A DNA stretch of 5,922 nucleotides, from NCBI GenBank assembly GCA_964452105.1, contig CAYVLI010000099.1, forward strand, positions 1 to 5,922, written 5' to 3'. The position numbers and the translations under genes were made by a program. The notes beneath the pieces were generated by a model. It searched no databases, was not told the origin of the DNA, and worked only from the letters and a program-made list of their open reading frames with translations. The DNA is from CAYVLI01 sp964452105 [NCBI: uncultured Nitrospinota bacterium]. GTDB lineage: Bacteria > JAUXIQ01. Positions 1 through 5,381 of this stretch are shown here, one piece after another; position 1 is the first letter of the stretch, and every line of letters starts with the position of its first letter.

Positions 1-75
1 GAGCAGGCGGAAGTATTCGAGCAAGAGAAATCATACCTGCTCAGCAGGTGGGAAAACATCATTCAAGACGCCTGA
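1..75 (+). CDS. 3' end of an unidentified gene (last 24 codons)
   Basis: Frame 1 is open from the first base and ends with TGA at 73-75. It gives 24 residues, from EQAEVFEQEK to SRWENIIQDA. The piece is charged and looks helical, like the C-terminal helix of a soluble enzyme, and its codons are ordinary for this window. I cannot assign a family from so little. The next gene on the same strand is a BadH-like dehydrogenase, so a neighbouring beta-oxidation or alicyclic acyl-CoA enzyme (crotonase or acyl-CoA dehydrogenase type) is possible, but that is only context. The gap of 155 bases before the next start leaves co-transcription open. Confidence 0.5.
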   Translation, partial: EQAEVFEQEKSYLLSRWENIIQDA

Positions 76-132
76 TGCCCGAGGAACAGGCTCTATTCGA
101 CGGCAGGGATAGTTGTTCGGCCATGCGTCTCA

Positions 133-169
133 ATAGCCGTGCTTTCAGCTTTTCTCATGCTGCGGCTAT
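133..169. repeat. Bulged inverted repeat upstream of the badH-like gene
   Basis: ATAGCCG at 133-139 is the exact reverse complement of CGGCTAT at 163-169. Inside it, CAGC (146-149) can pair with GCTG (159-162), which would close a 9-base loop and leave bases 140-145 as a one-sided bulge. That makes 11 base pairs in all. No T-run follows, so it is not a classical intrinsic terminator. It could be a structured leader of the dehydrogenase mRNA, a weak terminator for the gene ending at 75, or chance. The rest of the gap 76-230 shows nothing else I can support. Confidence 0.35.
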
Positions 170-215
170 CCTATCATGAAATGCAAATCAGGTTGGTTTT
201 GCAATTTTGTTACAC

Positions 216-224
216 GGGGGAGGA
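216..224 (+). promoter_or_regulatory. Ribosome binding site fixing the dehydrogenase start at 231
   Basis: GGGGGAGGA lies with its GGAGG core (219-223) seven bases before the ATG at 231. It overlaps the in-frame alternative start at 207, which has no such site and would add eight non-conserved residues. This decides for 231. Confidence 0.8.
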
Positions 225-230
225 ACCGCA

Positions 231-992
231 ATGCGTTTAAAGGACAAGGTTGCCCTGGTTACAGGAGGGGGAAGGGGCATAGGGCGGGCCATCTGCATGA
301 GGCTTGCCCGGGAAGGCGCACATATCGCCATCCTGGAGCTCGATTCTAAGACGGGGTCGGATGCGGCTAAAGAGGTAAATAACATAGGCCGGGATGCCCT
401 GGCGCTGAGCGCCGATATCACCGATAAGGCGCAGGTGGACGACGCCATCGCACGGATTTACGGGCGGTTCGGGAGAATAGACGTGCTGGTCAATAACGTG
501 GGATGGGAAAAACAGGCCCTTTTCATAGACACTACGGAGGAACTGTGGGAAAAACTCATCGCCGTAAACTTGAAGGGAGCCATCTACTGCACCCACGCCG
601 TGCTCAAGGAGATGATAAAGCAGGAAAATGGAAAAATAATCTATATATCCTCCGACGCGGGTAAAGTAGGGAATTCCGGCGAGGCCATATATTCGGCCTG
701 CAAGGGAGCCATAATCGCCTTCGCCAAATCGATAGCTCGCGAAGCGGCCAGGCATAAGATAAACGTCAATGTTGTGTGCCCCGGCCCCACGGAGACGCCC
801 CTATATTACGAAATAGCAGAGGACACGGAGCGGGCCAGGAAAGTCACCGAGGCCCTCGTTAAAGCCACGCCCCTGAGAAGGATAGGCCAGCCTGAGGACA
901 TAGCGGCCGCAGTCTCATACCTTGCATCATCTGATGCGGATTTCGTAACCGGCCAAACTCTCAGCATCAGCGGCGGCCTCACCATGATTTAA
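231..992 (+). CDS. badH: SDR-family dehydrogenase, BadH-like (2-hydroxycyclohexanecarboxyl-CoA dehydrogenase type)
   Basis: A 253-residue classical short-chain dehydrogenase of normal length. The nucleotide-binding motif TGGGRGIG is at 11-18, NNVG at 88-91 (usually NNAG), and the catalytic set is N113, S141, Y154 and K158. Glu36 ends the second beta strand, where an acidic residue normally selects NAD over NADP. The stretch around the active site (SSDAGKVGNSGEAIYSACKG), the following VCPGPTETPL and the end SGGLTM match BadH as I remember it from Rhodopseudomonas. That enzyme oxidises 2-hydroxycyclohexanecarboxyl-CoA to the 2-keto form before ring cleavage in benzoate and cyclohexanecarboxylate degradation. 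The family is certain and the BadH-like subgroup is likely, but the exact substrate is inferred: another cyclic or beta-hydroxyacyl-CoA is possible. It is a soluble cytoplasmic enzyme. It converges with the UroD-like gene across only 43 bases, where I see no clear terminator. The start is set by the ribosome binding site at 216-224. Confidence 0.88.
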   Translation: MRLKDKVALVTGGGRGIGRAICMRLAREGAHIAILELDSKTGSDAAKEVNNIGRDALALSADITDKAQVDDAIARIYGRFGRIDVLVNNVGWEKQALFIDTTEELWEKLIAVNLKGAIYCTHAVLKEMIKQENGKIIYISSDAGKVGNSGEAIYSACKGAIIAFAKSIAREAARHKINVNVVCPGPTETPLYYEIAEDTERARKVTEALVKATPLRRIGQPEDIAAAVSYLASSDADFVTGQTLSISGGLTMI

Positions 993-1035
993 CCTCGTAT
1001 GCATGAACCGTTTATAAGAGGCCTGGCGCTAAAAT

Positions 1036-2088
1036 TCAATCCATCTCCAGGGGATATTTCCCGAATTCCCTGATAGCTTCCACCATGGCTACGTAATTCT
1101 CCGGCTTCACTCCGGAATGGATCGAATTGCTGGACATGCAGATATAACCGCCGCCGTATCCGGCCTTCCTTATGCAATCCTTCACTTCCTGACGCACTTC
1201 CTCGGTTGTTCCCCAGCTCAAGGTAGGACCGCAGTTCACATTCCCGGCCAGGCAGACCCTGTTCCCGTATCTCTCCTTTACTTCCCCTATGTCCATCCCC
1301 GCCATGGGGTCGATGGGATGAAGCCCGTCTATACCGGTTTCCACAAGCAGATCGAAGATTTTCCAGATGTTTCCATCGGTATGCTTGAGTACGGGCATAT
1401 TCATGCTGTGGGCAAGCTCGACCTGTTTCTTCAATGCCGGTGTTATAAACCGGGCCGTATGTTCCGGGGAGACGAAGGGCCCGTTAGTCATGGCAAAATC
1501 TCCGGTAATAAAAGCGAAATCGACGCCGAGTTCAAGACAGTTTCTGAGATATTTGAGGTTGTAATCCAAGACTATCTCGTTCACCCTATCGACCAGGCCC
1601 GGATTTTTCACCATTGCCTCATAGTATCGTTCAGGCCCAAGGAAAAAGTCAGACGCTATATTGAAAACATCTGTGGCGTGGGCCCAAACTGCCCGCCGCC
1701 CCTTGAACTTCTTTAAAACTTTCTTCAGATAATCATAGCGCCATTCCTCATCGGCGTCGGGCGCTACGAAACCTTCGAGGTCCTTCTCGGATTTGATCGC
1801 CGGCTCAAGCGGATGGCCCAGAACCTCCGAGGTATATTGCATCAGGGCGCCCCATTGGTCCCGCACTATCCTTTTATCAGCATTCACCGTCTCATAGCTC
1901 CAGCTATGGACTTTATCGGTGTTGCCTATGGCATCCAGATCCATATATTCCGTAAATTCCGCCGTAGAAGCTCCGGGGAGTATAGCGTTAACTACCCTGC
2001 GATTAACCCCGTCGAAATGGGGAACCCTGTCAGGCTCTTCGAGGTTCAATACCTTTAAAATCCGTTCCCGACCGGATAACGTCTTCAT
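1036..2088 (-). CDS. UroD-family protein, methyltransferase-like, not HemE
   Basis: A 350-residue protein with the uroporphyrinogen decarboxylase (URO-D) fold. The opening (SGRERILKVLNLEEPDRVP) and the C-terminal block (VKPENYVAMVEAI, 327-339) are typical of the wide UroD-like family, which includes the methyl-cobalamin:coenzyme M/thiol methyltransferases MtaA, MtbA and CmuA. It lacks the RQAGRY motif of true HemE, so haem synthesis is unlikely. It also lacks the His-X-Cys zinc motif of MtaA: the equivalent stretch is H236-T-D-G-N240. Cys286 (NVNCG) and Cys317 are the nearby cysteines that might serve as metal ligands. No corrinoid protein is encoded in the window, so methyl transfer is only a possibility. 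The start at 2088 is chosen because AAGGAGA lies six bases before the ATG; an ATG 14 codons upstream has no such site. The gene lies 115 bases downstream of the acyl-CoA ligase on the same strand and may share its transcript. Family secure, reaction unknown. Confidence 0.85.
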   Translation of the reverse strand: MKTLSGRERILKVLNLEEPDRVPHFDGVNRRVVNAILPGASTAEFTEYMDLDAIGNTDKVHSWSYETVNADKRIVRDQWGALMQYTSEVLGHPLEPAIKSEKDLEGFVAPDADEEWRYDYLKKVLKKFKGRRAVWAHATDVFNIASDFFLGPERYYEAMVKNPGLVDRVNEIVLDYNLKYLRNCLELGVDFAFITGDFAMTNGPFVSPEHTARFITPALKKQVELAHSMNMPVLKHTDGNIWKIFDLLVETGIDGLHPIDPMAGMDIGEVKERYGNRVCLAGNVNCGPTLSWGTTEEVRQEVKDCIRKAGYGGGYICMSSNSIHSGVKPENYVAMVEAIREFGKYPLEMD

Positions 2089-2093
2089 TCTTA

Positions 2094-2100
2094 TCTCCTT
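2094..2100 (-). promoter_or_regulatory. Ribosome binding site deciding the UroD-like start
   Basis: On the minus strand the sequence reads AAGGAGA, then ATAAGA except for its first A-rich spacer bases, and then ATG at 2088. The perfect core and short spacing favour 2088 over the upstream ATG at 2130. Confidence 0.8.
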
Positions 2101-2203
2101 CCATCGCCGATGATCAAGAAGATTCGGCAAGGCGCAGGCGTAAAAGCCCGGATGAGCCCTTTAACGCACCGACAGGAGAGAAACGTCGGCGGTAAGTCAT
2201 GCT

Positions 2204-3802
2204 TCACTTTTTAAGCTTTATACCCGCCTTTACCATGTCCCAGGTATTATCGTTAATACCAACCTCACGGAGGGCCTGCTTTCTCACCTTCTCCGTCGGC
2301 GTCTTGGGAAGCTCATTAACGAACTCGATAAAACGGGGTACCATGAAGTAGGGCATTCGAGGCTCCAGAAACATCACCAGCTCTTCGGGATCGAGTTTCT
2401 GCCCCTGATGCAGCACGATAAAAGCTTTTATCTCGTCCTCCGAATACTCCGAGGGCACCGCCACCGCCGCACTCTCCAGAACTGCCGGGTGGCTGTTTAT
2501 CTCTGTCTCCACCTCGAAGGAAGATATGTTCTCCCCGCGACGCCTTATGGCGTCCTTGAGCCTGTCAACAAAATAGAAGTTGTTCTCTTCATCCCTGTAG
2601 AAACCGTCCCCGGTGTGGAACCAGCCGTTGCGCCATGCCTCGGCTGATTTCTCGGGCATCTTCCAATAGCCCACGTTCATGGTCCATGGCTCGTCGGTAC
2701 GGACTATGAGCTCCCCTGTCTCATGAGGAGGAATTTCTTCATCGTGCTCGTCCACTATACGCACCTGAGCGCCGGGTCGGACGCGGCCGCATGAGCTGTT
2801 GTCCGCCAGGTTGAACCCTCCGCTGCAGATAGGAGTGCTGATCTCGGTCATGTTGAAGCAGGTCATCACCTGCAAGCCGAATCGTTCCTTGAATTCTTCT
2901 ACTTCGTCTATGAGGGGGACCATGAGGATTTTCTTAAGCGGATGCTGCGCATCGTCCTCATGCCTGGGCTGGTTGTAAACGAAGGGAACCATGGAGCTGA
3001 GAAGCAGGGTACAGGTGCAGTTGTACTTGTCTATGTCCTCCCAGAAGGAGGAGATGCTGAACACTTCGCGTCCCACTACGCCCCCTCCAACAACCAGGAG
3101 CGTATAAAAGGGATACTGACCGGAGACGTGGAACATGGGGAAAGGGCTATAGTAAATATCGTCCGAATCGTAATACCTGATGGACTGATCCATGGTGGCG
3201 TAAACCTGCGCGTAGGGGACCATCACTCCCTTGGACGGGCCGGTCGTTCCGGAGGTGTAGAGTATCGCCATAAGGTCGTAGTGCTGAATATCCGGATCGG
3301 GAGGGGTTGCGGAGGAAGACTCGGCCAGTTTCCTGTAGGGTACCGTCTCGAACTTGAGGTCCGAGGGTAGCTGAGGTTCGCCCCTTCCATCGGCCAGTAT
3401 AACCAGCCTCTTCAGGTGCTCCAATTCGTCCTGCACCGCGTGGACCCTGTCCAGCATGCTCTGGTGGACGACCATGATCTCGGCTTCGGAGTTATTTATG
3501 ATATATTTGAGGATGTTCCCTCTGTATGCGTTGTTCACTGGCACCTCTATGACCCCCAACTTGCTCAAACCGAACCAGGCGTCCAGGTACTCCAGGCAGT
3601 TGGGCATGAAGATGAGAGCGGTATCTCCCTTTTTCAGGCCAAGCTCCAGGAAGCCGTTGGCCATTCGGTTGGCCATCTCGTTTGTATCGGCGTAGGTGCG
3701 CTTGAGGTCGCCCCAGTGCACGAAGACTCTGTCGCCATACTCTTGCACCCTCTTTTCCAGCATGTATCTAATCACGTATTTTTGCTGCTTGCTCTCGGCC
3801 AT
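2204..3802 (-). CDS. AMP-forming acyl-CoA ligase, CaiC-like
   Basis: A 532-residue member of the adenylate-forming (ANL) superfamily at full length. It activates a carboxylic acid with ATP to an acyl-adenylate and passes it to coenzyme A. Visible motifs are the phosphate loop YTSGTTGPSKG (182-192), PMFHVSG with His225 (222-228), FNMTE (316-320, in place of the usual YGxTE), GWFHTGD (393-399) and the hinge block DRLKDAIRRRGENISSFE (413-430). The C-terminal domain ends in PKTPTEKVRK, whose Lys505 is the usual adenylation lysine; the normally conserved Gly before it is Glu504. The order and wording of motifs resemble crotonobetaine/carnitine-CoA ligase CaiC and related medium or aromatic acid ligases. 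Next to a BadH-like dehydrogenase it could activate a cyclic or aromatic acid, but the substrate cannot be read from the sequence. The start at 3802 has GGAGGGAGA nine bases upstream (3812-3820). A possible promoter lies at 3864-3892. Confidence 0.92.
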   Translation of the reverse strand: MAESKQQKYVIRYMLEKRVQEYGDRVFVHWGDLKRTYADTNEMANRMANGFLELGLKKGDTALIFMPNCLEYLDAWFGLSKLGVIEVPVNNAYRGNILKYIINNSEAEIMVVHQSMLDRVHAVQDELEHLKRLVILADGRGEPQLPSDLKFETVPYRKLAESSSATPPDPDIQHYDLMAILYTSGTTGPSKGVMVPYAQVYATMDQSIRYYDSDDIYYSPFPMFHVSGQYPFYTLLVVGGGVVGREVFSISSFWEDIDKYNCTCTLLLSSMVPFVYNQPRHEDDAQHPLKKILMVPLIDEVEEFKERFGLQVMTCFNMTEISTPICSGGFNLADNSSCGRVRPGAQVRIVDEHDEEIPPHETGELIVRTDEPWTMNVGYWKMPEKSAEAWRNGWFHTGDGFYRDEENNFYFVDRLKDAIRRRGENISSFEVETEINSHPAVLESAAVAVPSEYSEDEIKAFIVLHQGQKLDPEELVMFLEPRMPYFMVPRFIEFVNELPKTPTEKVRKQALREVGINDNTWDMVKAGIKLKK

Positions 3803-3863
3803 CCGTGTTTGTCTCCCTCCAATATTAAAAACCAGCGCTTTCTGTTTTCATCGACCCAAAGTT

Positions 3864-3892
3864 ATTTAACATTTTTCGACCGCCCCTATCAA
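3864..3892 (-). promoter_or_regulatory. Possible sigma70 promoter for the acyl-CoA ligase
   Basis: Read on the minus strand, TTGATA (3892-3887, five of six bases of the -35 consensus) is followed after 17 bases by TTAAAT (3869-3864, four of six of the -10). Transcription would begin near 3857 and leave a leader of about 55 bases with the ribosome binding site at 3812-3820. Spacing and location are right, but the -10 is weak and the region is AT-rich, so chance matches are easy. Confidence 0.4.
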
Positions 3893-3925
3893 CACATTTC
3901 CTGTAAAAATATCAACCGACAGCGG

Positions 3926-3955
3926 CTTGAAAAATTTTTTCGCTTGCCCCAAACT
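3926..3955 (+). promoter_or_regulatory. Sigma32-type heat-shock promoter upstream of the dnaJ-like gene
   Basis: CTTGAAA (3926-3932) is separated by 14 bases from CCCCAAACT (3947-3955). The known RpoH consensus is CTTGAAA, 11-16 bases, CCCCATnT, so the -35 is perfect and the -10 differs only after CCCCA. Transcription would begin around 3962, giving a leader of about 100 bases before the ATG at 4062. A J-domain co-chaperone is the gene expected behind such a promoter, which raises confidence. The rest of the 3803-4061 intergenic region is AT-rich, and I saw no CIRCE (HrcA) repeat in it. Confidence 0.65.
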
Positions 3956-4061
3956 ATGTAGTAGGATGTATATTGTAGATTAAGCTATTTTTTGCCACGG
4001 GCATTGAAAAAACACTCAGCTTGCCTTGGGTTTAACGTTTGTTTGGTACTTAATTAAAACG

Positions 4062-4991
4062 ATGACCAAGAGAGACTACTACGAATTGCTGGGAGTGAAC
4101 AGGAAAGCCTCCGATGAGCAGATAAAAAAGGCCTACCGGAAGCTGGCGCTTCAGTATCATCCGGACAGAAACCCCGACGACAAGACGTCTGAGGAGAAGT
4201 TCAAGGAGATAAACGAAGCCTACGCTGTCCTTAGCGACAAGGAGAAGCGCAAGAAGTACGACATGTTCGGCCACGCCGACTTCCAGCAGCGCTTCTCGCA
4301 GGAGGACATCTTCAGGGGTTTCGACATAGGAGACATCTTCAAGGACTTCGGCTTTTCCACTGACGACATCTTCGGCCGCATCTTCGCAGGCGGTAGGCGC
4401 GGCAGAGCACGCACCATAGACTTCGGCGATGTGTTCGGCGGTTCGGGTTTTCAAAGGGGGTCTGTTCCTCATAAAGGTGAGGATTTGACCACAGACATCA
4501 AGATAACCCTGGAGGAGGCAGTCTCAGGGGCCGAAAAGAAGGTCTCTTTCCGCCGCAACGGTAGCCATGAGGAACTCTCGGTTAAAATTCCCCCGGGAAT
4601 CTCGGAGGGGAAAAAACTGCGTCTGGCGGGAAAAGGTGGTGAGGGGCCGAACGGCGGCCCCAAAGGAGACCTGTATCTTACCGTGCACGTTCTCACGCAC
4701 CCAATTTTCAGGCGCGGTGGTGACGACCTGTACCTGGAGCGTGAAATAAAATTCACCGAAGCAGCTCTGGGCGCCACGCTGGAGGTGCCAACCATGCAAG
4801 GCACGCGCACCATCAAGGTCCCACCGGGCACCCGCAGCAACACCAAAATACGCCTCAAGGGTTACGGTGTGCCACACCTGAAGGGAAAGGGCAAAGGAGA
4901 TCTATACGTTCGGATTGTTATCAGCACCCCCAAAAAACTCACCGGCAAGCAGAAGGAGCTTATCGAAGCCCTCGCCCGCGAGGGTATATAA
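4062..4991 (+). CDS. cbpA: DnaJ-type co-chaperone, class B (CbpA-like, no zinc finger)
   Basis: A 309-residue J-domain protein that stimulates the ATPase of DnaK and delivers unfolded clients in the cytoplasm. The J domain covers about 4-68 with the essential HPD at 33-35. A Gly/Phe-rich linker (about 80-134) holds four copies of Asp-Ile/Val-Phe, at 82-84, 91-93, 102-104 and 123-125. Two beta-sandwich substrate-binding domains follow (about 136-213 and 214-290), then a C-terminal dimerisation helix. The four CxxCxGxG repeats of class A DnaJ are absent, and the length fits CbpA/DnaJB1-type class B proteins. The ATG at 4062 opens directly into [10 protein letters not shown], the conserved J-domain start. 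No good ribosome binding site precedes it, and the upstream TTG at 4026 would add twelve unrelated residues. Behind a heat-shock promoter and 48 bases ahead of the selenoglutaredoxin, probably in one operon with it. Confidence 0.93.
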   Translation: MTKRDYYELLGVNRKASDEQIKKAYRKLALQYHPDRNPDDKTSEEKFKEINEAYAVLSDKEKRKKYDMFGHADFQQRFSQEDIFRGFDIGDIFKDFGFSTDDIFGRIFAGGRRGRARTIDFGDVFGGSGFQRGSVPHKGEDLTTDIKITLEEAVSGAEKKVSFRRNGSHEELSVKIPPGISEGKKLRLAGKGGEGPNGGPKGDLYLTVHVLTHPIFRRGGDDLYLEREIKFTEAALGATLEVPTMQGTRTIKVPPGTRSNTKIRLKGYGVPHLKGKGKGDLYVRIVISTPKKLTGKQKELIEALAREGI

Positions 4992-5024
4992 GAATAATTC
5001 AGATCTGAACTTTTAATCACTGAA

Positions 5025-5032
5025 AAGGAGGG
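5025..5032 (+). promoter_or_regulatory. Strong ribosome binding site of the glutaredoxin gene
   Basis: AAGGAGGG with its GGAGG core at 5027-5031 sits eight bases before the ATG at 5040. It shows that translation begins upstream of the in-frame TGA at 5079 and not at an internal codon after it. This is one of the arguments that the TGA is read through. Confidence 0.85.
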
Positions 5033-5039
5033 AAAAAAG

Positions 5040-5303
5040 ATGGCTGAAGAAGAAGTGGTTGTTTACAGTACACCGACTTGACCCTATTGCACCAGGGCGA
5101 AAGAGTTTCTTTCAGCGAAAGGCATCAAGTACACAGAGTACAACGTGGCGCAGGACAGGGAAGCGCTCCAGAAAATGGTGGAAATATCCGGAGCGAAGAG
5201 CGTTCCGGTCATCACCGCCTGTGGCGAACACATGATCGGGTTCGACCCCGGACGACTCGAGCAGATGCTTAATTGCCTCGAACAACGCTCCGATCTGGAT
5301 TAG
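5040..5303 (+). CDS. Selenocysteine glutaredoxin (UPYC active site, in-frame TGA at 5079-5081)
   Basis: Eighty-seven residues, the usual size of a small glutaredoxin. The frame starts MAEEEVVVYSTPT, meets TGA at codon 14, continues PYCTRAKEFLSAKGIKY and runs to TAG at 5301-5303. The TGA stands exactly where the first, nucleophilic cysteine of the CPYC glutaredoxin motif belongs; the resolving Cys17 is present. Downstream, the cis-proline motif is SVP (54-56) and GFDPGRLEQML (67-77) is the glutathione-side and final-helix pattern. I therefore read codon 14 as selenocysteine. The protein would reduce disulfides or glutathione mixed disulfides, with faster chemistry than the cysteine form. Supporting evidence is the strong ribosome binding site, a SECIS-like hairpin at 5097-5116 and an undamaged frame on both sides. 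Selenocysteine glutaredoxins are known in some anaerobic bacteria. The alternative is a TGC/TGT to TGA mutation or read error. Extra cysteines are Cys61 and Cys79. It lies 48 bases after the dnaJ-like gene, probably in one operon. Confidence 0.85.
5079..5116 (+). promoter_or_regulatory. Selenocysteine codon with candidate bacterial SECIS hairpin
   Basis: The TGA is at 5079-5081. Starting 15 bases later, GC (5097-5098) plus GAAAGA (5099-5104) pair with TCTTTC (5108-5113) and GC (5115-5116), with A5114 bulged out and a three-base loop GTT (5105-5107). This gives eight base pairs. The loop begins 24 bases after the TGA and has G as its first base, followed by U. Known bacterial SECIS elements lie inside the coding region just after UGA, with the loop roughly 16-37 bases downstream and a G in its first two bases; SelB binds such a hairpin. 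A competing short hairpin (CCCT 5082-5085 with AGGG 5094-5097) shares one base with it. Confidence 0.7.
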
Positions 5304-5328
5304 CAGCAATACCGATGAATGACGTTTT

Positions 5329-5365
5329 GGGGGAACCTGCCGACTTAAAGGTTCCCTCGTTCTTT
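5329..5365 (+). terminator. Terminator-like hairpin between the glutaredoxin and heptose kinase genes
   Basis: GGGAACCT (5331-5338) pairs perfectly with AGGTTCCC (5349-5356) around a ten-base loop. Two further pairs, G5330 with T5357 and G5329 with C5358, extend the stem. The tail TCGTTCTTT (5357-5365) is T-rich but interrupted, so termination may be partial. It probably ends the dnaJ-glutaredoxin transcript. The next gene's ribosome binding site follows at once, so read-through or an unseen promoter must supply it. Confidence 0.6.
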
Positions 5366-5374
5366 AAAGGAGAG
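5366..5374 (+). promoter_or_regulatory. Ribosome binding site pointing to a TTG start at 5382
   Basis: AAAGGAGAG lies with GGAG (5369-5372) nine bases before TTG at 5382. The other in-frame TTG at 5376 is only three bases away, and the first ATG at 5433 has no comparable site. This favours 5382. Confidence 0.6.
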
Positions 5375-5381
5375 CTTGCTC

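Noticed and set aside
123-179. An 18-codon open frame (ATG at 123 to TGA at 179) as a leader peptide.
   Set aside because: It has no ribosome binding site at a workable distance and no run of regulatory codons.
73-240. The frame of the first partial gene stays open after TGA at 73 up to TAA at 238, so this TGA might also encode selenocysteine.
   Set aside because: The translation after it matches no family I know, runs into the ribosome binding site and start of the dehydrogenase, and has no motif placing a selenocysteine. Probably a chance open stretch.
993-1035. A bidirectional terminator between the converging dehydrogenase and UroD-like genes.
   Set aside because: I found no stem longer than a few pairs and no T-run on either strand.
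1117-1716. A 199-codon plus-strand open frame opposite the UroD-like gene.
   Set aside because: It is antisense to a well-supported family member, has no recognisable domain and no convincing ribosome binding site.
2169-2190. A small hairpin (CCGAC with GTCGG) between the acyl-CoA ligase and UroD-like genes as a terminator.
   Set aside because: It has only five pairs, an 11-base loop and no T-run, so the two genes may well be co-transcribed.
3991-4008. A sigma54-like site TGCCAC-N5-TTGAA upstream of the dnaJ-like gene.
   Set aside because: The invariant GG of the -24 element and the GC of the -12 element are both altered, and the sigma32 match nearby is far better.
5040-5303. The glutaredoxin as a pseudogene broken by a nonsense codon.
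   Set aside because: The stop coincides with the catalytic cysteine, the rest of the frame and motifs are intact, and a SECIS-like hairpin follows. It remains the main alternative but is less likely.
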